NCBI RefSeq assembly: GCF_964355755.1
Contig: NC_092676.1
Coordinates: 5,562,288 to 5,626,287, forward strand
Reading direction: 5' to 3'
From: Antedon mediterranea
Taxonomy: Eukaryota; Echinodermata; Crinoidea; Comatulida; Antedonidae
DNA length: 64,000 nt
Shown: piece after piece, positions 58,901 through 64,000 of the stretch
Numbering within the stretch: position 1 is the stretch's first letter
Layout: every line of letters starts with the position of its first letter
Position numbers and translations under genes: made by a program
Notes under the pieces: model-generated
Told to the model about the DNA's origin: nothing
Seen by the model: only the letters and a program-made list of their open reading frames with translations
Databases searched by the model: none

Positions 58901-61588
58901 AGTCTATTGGCCTTATGTATTTACCACAAAAGAGTAGCATCTATCAGGGAAGTAAAATACCTCCCTGCATCTACAGTAGGGGACAATTTCCTGTGAAATC
59001 AACACAATGCATACATGTTTTCAAGTTCTCTACACCAAATGTTTCTTGGGCTCCTCATATTTGTACTTGTGGATCCCCAAATTCGAGGCCTACCACTACT
59101 GCTCTTATATATTTACCACAAAAGAGTAGCATTTACCAGGGAGGTATAATACCTCCCTGCATCTACAGTAGAACTCCCTATATGAGACAATTCCCTTTGA
59201 AATCAACCCAATGCATGTTTTCAAGTTAAACCAAGTGTCTTGGGCACTTCTACTTTTCCTTGCGGGTTCGATGTCAGGGCGTGGCTAGTAATGTTGTGTT
59301 TTGGTGTCCTCAAGTGTATATTATACACACCAAATAAACATATCCTTTTTTTCCTAACAGGTCAGCACATCTATCTGACCGCCCGTATTGATGGTGCTCT
59401 TGTTATCCGTCCCTATACACCAGTGACCAGTGATGATGACAAAGGCTACATGGATCTTGTCATTAAGGTGAGAAATAATAATTAATTCAACTAAAATGTC
59501 TGTCTATTTCTTGCAGGGATAAACCGACAATAGCCGTTTCTCCTCGAAGAGCTAGATATAACAAGAATTTTTTCCCATAATTTTTTAATGCCATTGTTCT
59601 TAAACTTTTTTATAGGTATACTTTAAGAATGTGCACCCCAAGTTCCCGGATGGTGGCAAGATGTCGCAATACCTGGAAGCCATGGAAATTGGCGATGGAA
59701 TTGAAGTTAAAGGGCCTAGTGGACTGCTTACTTATGAAGGACAGGGTAAATATTATCAAATTGATAAGAATAGAAATAGATATTTTAGATATTTGTAAGT
59801 TCCAAAATTCTTTAATTCCTGTTAAAATGCAGCAACCACACATGTCAAAGGAATTCAGTGTTTTTTCATCACATGGGGCCTGGATTTTCCTGCTAAACAA
59901 AGTTGTCAATCAGCCTTTTTTCATCAAGAAATTTTGGGTTTGTCATGATTCGTAATTTCATAATTCTTGTTTCAGGTTCTTTTAAAATCAGACCGGACAA
60001 GAAGACACCTCCTGAGACTAAGACCGCCACTAAGGTTGGTCTCATTGCCGGTGGAACAGGTAAAGACTTTTTTAAAGCATTTTTTAAAAGTAAAAATTTC
60101 ATGCAAAAGTCAATTTTCTATTTACTCTATTAAAAAAAAAATTCAGCTGTGTTTCAATTTATTCTGATAAATATACAAAATATTAAAAAAAAAATACTAG
60201 TTTTATTAAATAAGAACAATAATATATAATTTATAATATCAGTAACCAAACTAATTCTTTTCATTTTAAAATACTCTATATAATTTCTAAAGATTATAAG
60301 TGCCAATTGCAGCTACATGCAATAAATGAAATGTTATTTTTAGAATCAAAACTTGTTTGTTTTGCAGGCATCACCCCTATGTTGCAGTTAATTCGTGAGG
60401 TATTCAAGCATTCTGATGACACCACTGATCTATGGCTTCTCTTTGCTAACCAAGTTAGTAATCATATTATTTAATATTTCTTTCAATCCTACAGTTTTTT
60501 AAAAATTATTTTGTTCTTCCATTCAATTGTATAATATCTCGCTGTTGGATGCGTATGAAATATAAAATAAACTACAATGTACAGTTGTGATTGGAAATTT
60601 TTTAAACATAGTATTCAAGAGAGACACATAGCATATTGCTATAAAAGATATGATACAAGAATGTATGAGGTATGGATTCGAGACCTCTCTCTTTCATATT
60701 GCTCTGTGTCGTTACATTACTCTCTCATCAGCCTTCAGATGGGATGTCAGTGTAGACATCTGGCTTATGTGCACTTTAAAGAACCTAGTACATCTTTCGA
60801 GATGAGTACCCCGGTGTACTAGTATATCACATCCACTGATCATAACTGAGCCCTCTGGAAGACCAGTCTTTAACTGAAGAGGTCGCCCAGTATAAATAAA
60901 ATATTTCAATTCAATTTGGATGGGACTTAAAAATGTTGGTCCAGTGTACACATAATATACATCTGCACGTGTAACAGTGTTCCTATTGTGTTCCTAATAA
61001 AACTAACCTATATTTTAAATTTTGTCTTCTATTACTTGTATAGACTGAAGCCGATATTCTTCTTCGTGATGAGTTGGAGGAGATTGCAGAGGAACAGAAG
61101 TCAAGGTTTCATCTTTGGTATACTCTGGATCGACCTGAAGAAGGTAAACTAAGCCTCTTTGATGTCATTAGAACTTTCACAAATATGGTTCTCAAAAATG
61201 TTACTAAATAAAGCCTTGTCTACACTATCAAACTCTGTGACAAAAAATGTGATATGTTAATATATGGACATGATGATGTCATATCACCACCATTATTTGG
61301 GCATATCACTACCATATTTGGGCACATCACACTTTGTCATAGTTTGATAGTGTAGACAGATATTTACAGTATAAATGTAATACTAAGTATTTCCTTTAAT
61401 AATCTTTCTTGCTAGGATGGAAGTATAGCTCAGGATTCGTCACTGAAGATATGCTGAAAGCGACCATGCCGCCCCCTGGTGACGACACCCTGATATTGAT
61501 GTGTGGACCACCACCAATGATCAACTATGCCTGCCAACCCAACCTTGAGAAACTTGGGTATGCAGAAGACAGACGCTTTGCATATTAG
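52880..61588 (+). CDS. NADH-cytochrome b5 reductase (CYB5R1/2/3 type)
   Basis: FAD enzyme passing electrons from NADH to cytochrome b5 at ER/outer mitochondrial membranes (family knowledge). Exons: candidate 52880-52903, then 53592-53738, 58819-58891, 59361-59467, 59616-59745, 59976-60059, 60368-60453, 61044-61143, 61416-61588 (stop TAG). Phases agree throughout; total 307 aa (CYB5R1 305, CYB5R3 301). An N-terminal hydrophobic anchor (residues about 11-30) is followed by the FAD domain, [21 protein letters not shown] and RPYTPVTS (98-105), then [17 protein letters not shown], and the NAD domain [37 protein letters not shown] (280-285). It ends in RRFAY; the family ends in an aromatic pair such as FVF or FTY. 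It shares features with all three vertebrate paralogues (WKYSSGFVT as in CYB5R2, anchor and RPYTPVTSD as in CYB5R1), so no paralogue symbol is assigned. The intron 53739-58818 is loaded with transposons. Confidence 0.95.
53195..53369. mobile_element. CAGGG-ended MITE with 5-bp duplication, 175 bp
   Basis: Left CAGGGAAAAATTTC, right GAAATTATTCCCTG, flanked on both sides by GGTTG. The interior repeats TAGCTTTTTGCTA, which also occurs just outside at 53095-53107. Lies between the candidate first CYB5R exon and exon 53592. Confidence 0.75.
53793..55047. mobile_element. PIF/Harbinger-like non-autonomous element, 1.26 kb
   Basis: Left GGCCAAATAAAAAAA and ATACTTGTTAAGCGTCAC, mirrored at the right by GTGACGCTTAACAAGTAT and TTTATTTGGCC. 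TAA on both sides (53790-53792, 55048-55050). The GGCCNNNT start and 3-bp TAA duplication fit PIF/Harbinger. The interior is unusually GC-rich near 54100-54420 (possibly captured host DNA). It contains one end of another element, TTTGAGCCCTG (to 54921), near AACTAG/CTAGTT repeats. No transposase. Confidence 0.87.
55259..58713. mobile_element. 3.5 kb element with roughly 840-bp inverted repeats
   Basis: Left arm 55259-56100 and right arm 57880-58713 are diverged reverse complements: TTACTCTAGTAGCTAGATCA at the left end against GTTGATCTAGCTACTAGAGT at the right; TCTGACCTTTGACCC against GGGTCAAAGGTCAGA; and GACAGTAATGTTATGCAATA against TATTGCATAACATTACTGTC. Each arm is itself a tandem duplication of a unit near 280-300 bp. 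The loop (about 1.8 kb) holds the LINE fragment. No clear target duplication. Confidence 0.8.
56178..56690 (-). pseudogene. 5'-truncated LINE: C-terminal end of reverse-transcriptase ORF2 plus 3' tail
   Basis: A 143-codon open frame (56687 down to 56256) contains [63 protein letters not shown] and [15 protein letters not shown]. This is the block found just after the RT domain in many animal CR1/L2-type non-LTR retrotransposons. It is followed on the minus strand by a short 3' region with GCGCTATATAAG and a TTATTATTAT-like tail near 56180-56200, the usual LINE end. The RT and endonuclease domains are missing. It sits in the loop of the 55259-58713 inverted repeat. Confidence 0.75.
58905..59260 (+). 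repeat. Direct duplication of about 185 bp with a hairpin
   Basis: TATTTACCACAAAAGAGTAG at about 58918 and 59108. Both copies continue through TACCTCCCTGCATCTACAGT, AAATCAAC-CAATGCAT and GTTTTCAAGTT. The second copy contains a near-perfect palindrome at about 59138-59160 (CAGGGAGGTA, TAA, TACCTCCCTG). CYB5R intron. Confidence 0.8.
60660..60905 (+). mobile_element. SINE copy with the shared body
   Basis: B-box-like GGATTCGAGACC, then body GTGCACTTTAAAGAACCTAG, TACATCTTTCGAGATGAGTA, tail AACTGAAGAGGTCGCCCAGT ATAAATAAA. Same body as the reverse copy 10885-11182; the head differs or is decayed. Confidence 0.75.
61212..61362. mobile_element. MITE-A copy in CYB5R intron
   Basis: AAAGCCTTGTCTACACTATC to AGTTTGATAGTGTAGACAG, with the standard core, between CYB5R exons 61044-61143 and 61416-61588. 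Confidence 0.85.
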
Positions 61589-62867
61589 GCCAGGTGTATT
61601 TAGAATGTCACTGCGTGCCTTTCACAAATTATACATGCAAATGCACTAACTATTGCATAGTTAGTTAGAGGATGATAAGCGTCTTGCATTGCTTAAATTT
61701 CACCACCTGCTTAATGCAAATAGGGTATTTGCATATAGAGCAACTGCACTTTGACCTTTCAGATTATGTATGCATATTAGAGCCAGGTGTATTTAAAATA
61801 CCACCATGCTTCTGCACATTTTGGTGATTTTTTTTATAGATTATCATTTATTATAAATTTTACTTCAAAAGTATATTATTTTTTCTTGATATCATTATAT
61901 ATTACTGAAATATTTTAAAGAATTAATAAGTTTATTTTGTTTAAATTTGTATTTGTAGAATGAAATATATTTCTTTTGAATATTGCACTAAACTATTACT
62001 AAGTAAATGCTTAAGATTTTGTACAACAAGAATATCAATTTAGATAAGAAATAATTGTCAAACATTATGAGTGTCAGATTAATCATGGTTATAATGTCAT
62101 ATTCTGTTAAAAACAGACTTTTCAATAACAAATTATAATTTAGTATATAAATCTAAGCTTTGTTTCAGCATTGATTCCACTGTCAGAATTAACTGTTTAG
62201 TCTTCCATGTTAGGGTTGTATGTAGCAAATTATGAATTAAAAAAAACACAATGTGAGATTAGTCTTGGTCTTGTTATTGCTGGTCAAATTCAGTAGTTAC
62301 TATCATATTTTTTTTGTCCCATACTGAAGACATAACCTCCCAACCAAAGATTACATTTGCCTTGCTCAGTGCTTTATCCAAGGGTTTGAATTCCTTATTC
62401 AGAATGCAGGTTATTTGGCGCCTAAAATGAATTCCAGCCGACCAAAGAGCACATGTCGACAAGCGGTAGAGAGAAAGCCCGCGGTATTCAAACAATGCTG
62501 TAGCCACCTTGTCAAGATTCAACCAATCAGAACACATTATGTTTAGTTGCAGACGACCGTCATGGAGTTGACCGAGTGTTGAGGTTGTGAAATAATGTAT
62601 TTACAAAAATAGTTCTTTATCCTTTAAAATACTTGTTTATGGCATGGGAGTGACAAGACTACATTATAAAAATAAATTTAACAATCAAATACTGCCAACG
62701 GGAAGCAGAAAAGGTAGGCTAAGTTTGTTTATATAAATGCTAGGCCCATCAAATAAGCTGCTAAGTTTCAGTGAGTTAGCTAACTAAGTAGGCTACGCCG
62801 CGGCGAATTTAATGAGGTTACTACCCCAGGCCTACATGAGGAGTGGCAGTGTTTACTTAGAATGTAT
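61589..62867. other. CYB5R 3' UTR and downstream DNA
   Basis: GCATATTAG-GCCAGGTGTATTTA at the stop codon recurs at about 61768, marking a diverged 190-bp duplication of the coding end. An 87-codon minus-strand frame (62537-62274) has no recognisable domain. No firm poly(A) signal. Confidence 0.45.
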
Positions 62868-63970
62868 TGTATGGAACGCCTCCTCTGCCTTCAGTTCACA
62901 TTTATCATGCAGTACACACCAATCGTCATGCAGTACACACCAATCGTCATGCAGTACACACCAATGGTCATGCAGTACACACCAATCGTCATGCAGTACA
63001 CACCAATCGTCATGCAGTACACACCAAACATCATGCAGTACACACCAATCGTCATGCAGTACACACCAATCGTCATGCAGTACACACCAATGGTCATGCA
63101 GTACACACCAATTGTCATGCAGTACACACCAATCGTCGTTCACATTTATCATGCAGTACACACCAATCGTCATGCAGTACACACCAATTGTCATGCAGTA
63201 CACACCAATCGTCATGCAGTACACACCAATCGTCATGCAGTACACACCAATCGTCATGCAGTCAAATATTGCGTAATTTATACCGCCACCTATCGACAAA
63301 ATCGAATATCACGTGAGGTTTATTAGACGGCTGTAAAACTAAGACTATTTAAACTTCTTTTATGGAATTCAATAATTGCAATGGCCTCCTAGCCGCGCCT
63401 GTGTCTCGCATAATAAATTATTGTATATATAAAAAACAGAGCATTCACAGAGATGTGTAGCGGTTAAAATAAGTACAGTATGTCAAACATAAAAGAAATC
63501 TTAGAGTCGATGGCCTAGTTTTACAGCCGTCTAATAAACGTCACGTGATATTCGATTTTGTCGATAGGTGGCGGTATAAATTACGCAATATTTCACTGCA
63601 TGACGATTGGTGTGTACTGCATGACAATTGGTGTGTACTGCATGACCATTGGTGTGTACTGCATGATGTTTGGTGTGTACTGCATGACGATTGGTGTGTA
63701 CTGCATGATGTTTGGTGTGTACTGCATGACGATTGATGTGTACTGCATGACCATTGGTGTGTACTGCATGACAATTGGTGTGTACTGCATGACCATTGGT
63801 GTGTACTGCATGATAAATGTGAACGACGATTGGTGTGTACTGCATGACCATTGGTGTGTACTGCATGACCATTGGTGTGTACTGCATGACCATTGGTGTG
63901 TACTGCATGACGACTGGTGTGTACTGCATGACCATTGTGAACTGAAGGCAGAGGAGGCGTTCCATAGTAT
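62868..63970. mobile_element. Foldback element: inverted arms made of 21-bp arrays
   Basis: Arms about 62868-63342 and 63517-63970, spacer about 175 bp. Arm order from outside: GGAACGCCTCCTCTGCCTTC, arrays of CATGCAGTACACACCAATCG plus T, then AAATATTGCGTAATTTATAC, CGCCACCTATCGACAAAATC, ATATCACGTGA, and TTTATTAGACGGCTGTAAAA. Left arm array: 11 units, a GTTCACATTTAT break, 5 units. Right arm read left to right: 10 units, the same break inverted, 5 units. No transposase. The 21-bp unit is translatable in several frames, which produces spurious ORFs. Confidence 0.85.
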
Positions 63971-64000
63971 TGTACGTCGTACGTAATGGTCTTTTTATCT

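Noticed and set aside
62274-62537. 87-codon minus-strand frame downstream of CYB5R
   Set aside because: No recognisable motif, no splice context. GGTTTGAATTCC-like and GCCTTGCTCAGTGC words hint at a decayed SINE.
62906-63260. CRISPR-like appearance (regular short direct repeats)
   Set aside because: Units are back to back with no spacers, in a eukaryotic genome, and the same array is mirrored. It is a minisatellite.
62812-63986. Six or more overlapping 140-150 codon frames (CMTIGVY-, HAVHTNR-, STHQSSC-type repeats)
   Set aside because: A 21-bp unit has no frame drift, so any stop-free frame stays open across the array. The same frames appear in both inverted arms; no sign of a real protein.

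Overview
This 64 kb window is eukaryotic nuclear DNA. It is AT-rich, carries three large intron-split genes on the + strand with normal GT-AG introns, and is crowded with MITEs, tRNA-derived SINEs, minisatellites and inverted-repeat elements. The encoded proteins resemble their vertebrate orthologues throughout. The repeat style (including many AGGCCTAGGCCT-like words) suggests a marine invertebrate deuterostome, possibly an echinoderm. That is an inference; the species cannot be fixed from this sequence alone.

Layout. (1) 1127-32487: a TBC1D9/TBC1D9B-type Rab-GAP gene that enters from the left with only its first coding exon missing. It has two GRAM domains, a TBC domain, an EF-hand-like region and an acidic tail. 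Two small in-frame exons (17269-17319 and 18051-18113) appear mutually exclusive, because joining them makes a stop codon. (2) 35869-49508: a complete FAR1-type fatty acyl-CoA reductase, 12 coding exons and 514 aa, all reconstructed here with consistent splice phases. (3) 52880/53592-61588: an NADH-cytochrome b5 reductase (CYB5R1/2/3 type), about 307 aa if a tiny candidate first exon encoding an MG- start is accepted. (4) 62868-63970: a foldback structure whose arms are 21-bp tandem arrays.

Introns and intergenic DNA are largely transposon debris. A short palindromic MITE family ('MITE-A', ends AAGCTCTGTCTACACTATCA) is present in more than 20 copies and carries its own internal 21-bp tandem repeat. 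A second family ('MITE-B', TTAA-flanked) has about 7 copies. Single elements with visible ends and target duplications include a piggyBac-like element (22055-23097, TTAA), three elements starting CAGTG/CAGGG with 5-6 bp duplications (27109-28927, 41771-44014, 53195-53369), a PIF/Harbinger-like element (53793-55047, TAA) and mariner/pogo-like elements (TA). A 3.5 kb large inverted repeat (55259-58713) sits in a CYB5R intron and contains a LINE fragment plus several perfect or near-perfect DR1 nuclear-receptor half-site pairs.

The genes are arranged head to tail with about 3.4 kb between them. FAR1 makes fatty alcohols for ether lipids. CYB5R feeds electrons from NADH to cytochrome b5, which lipid desaturases (including the plasmalogen desaturase) use. 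Their adjacency is therefore metabolically suggestive. TBC1D9 is a membrane-trafficking Rab regulator with no evident link to the other two.
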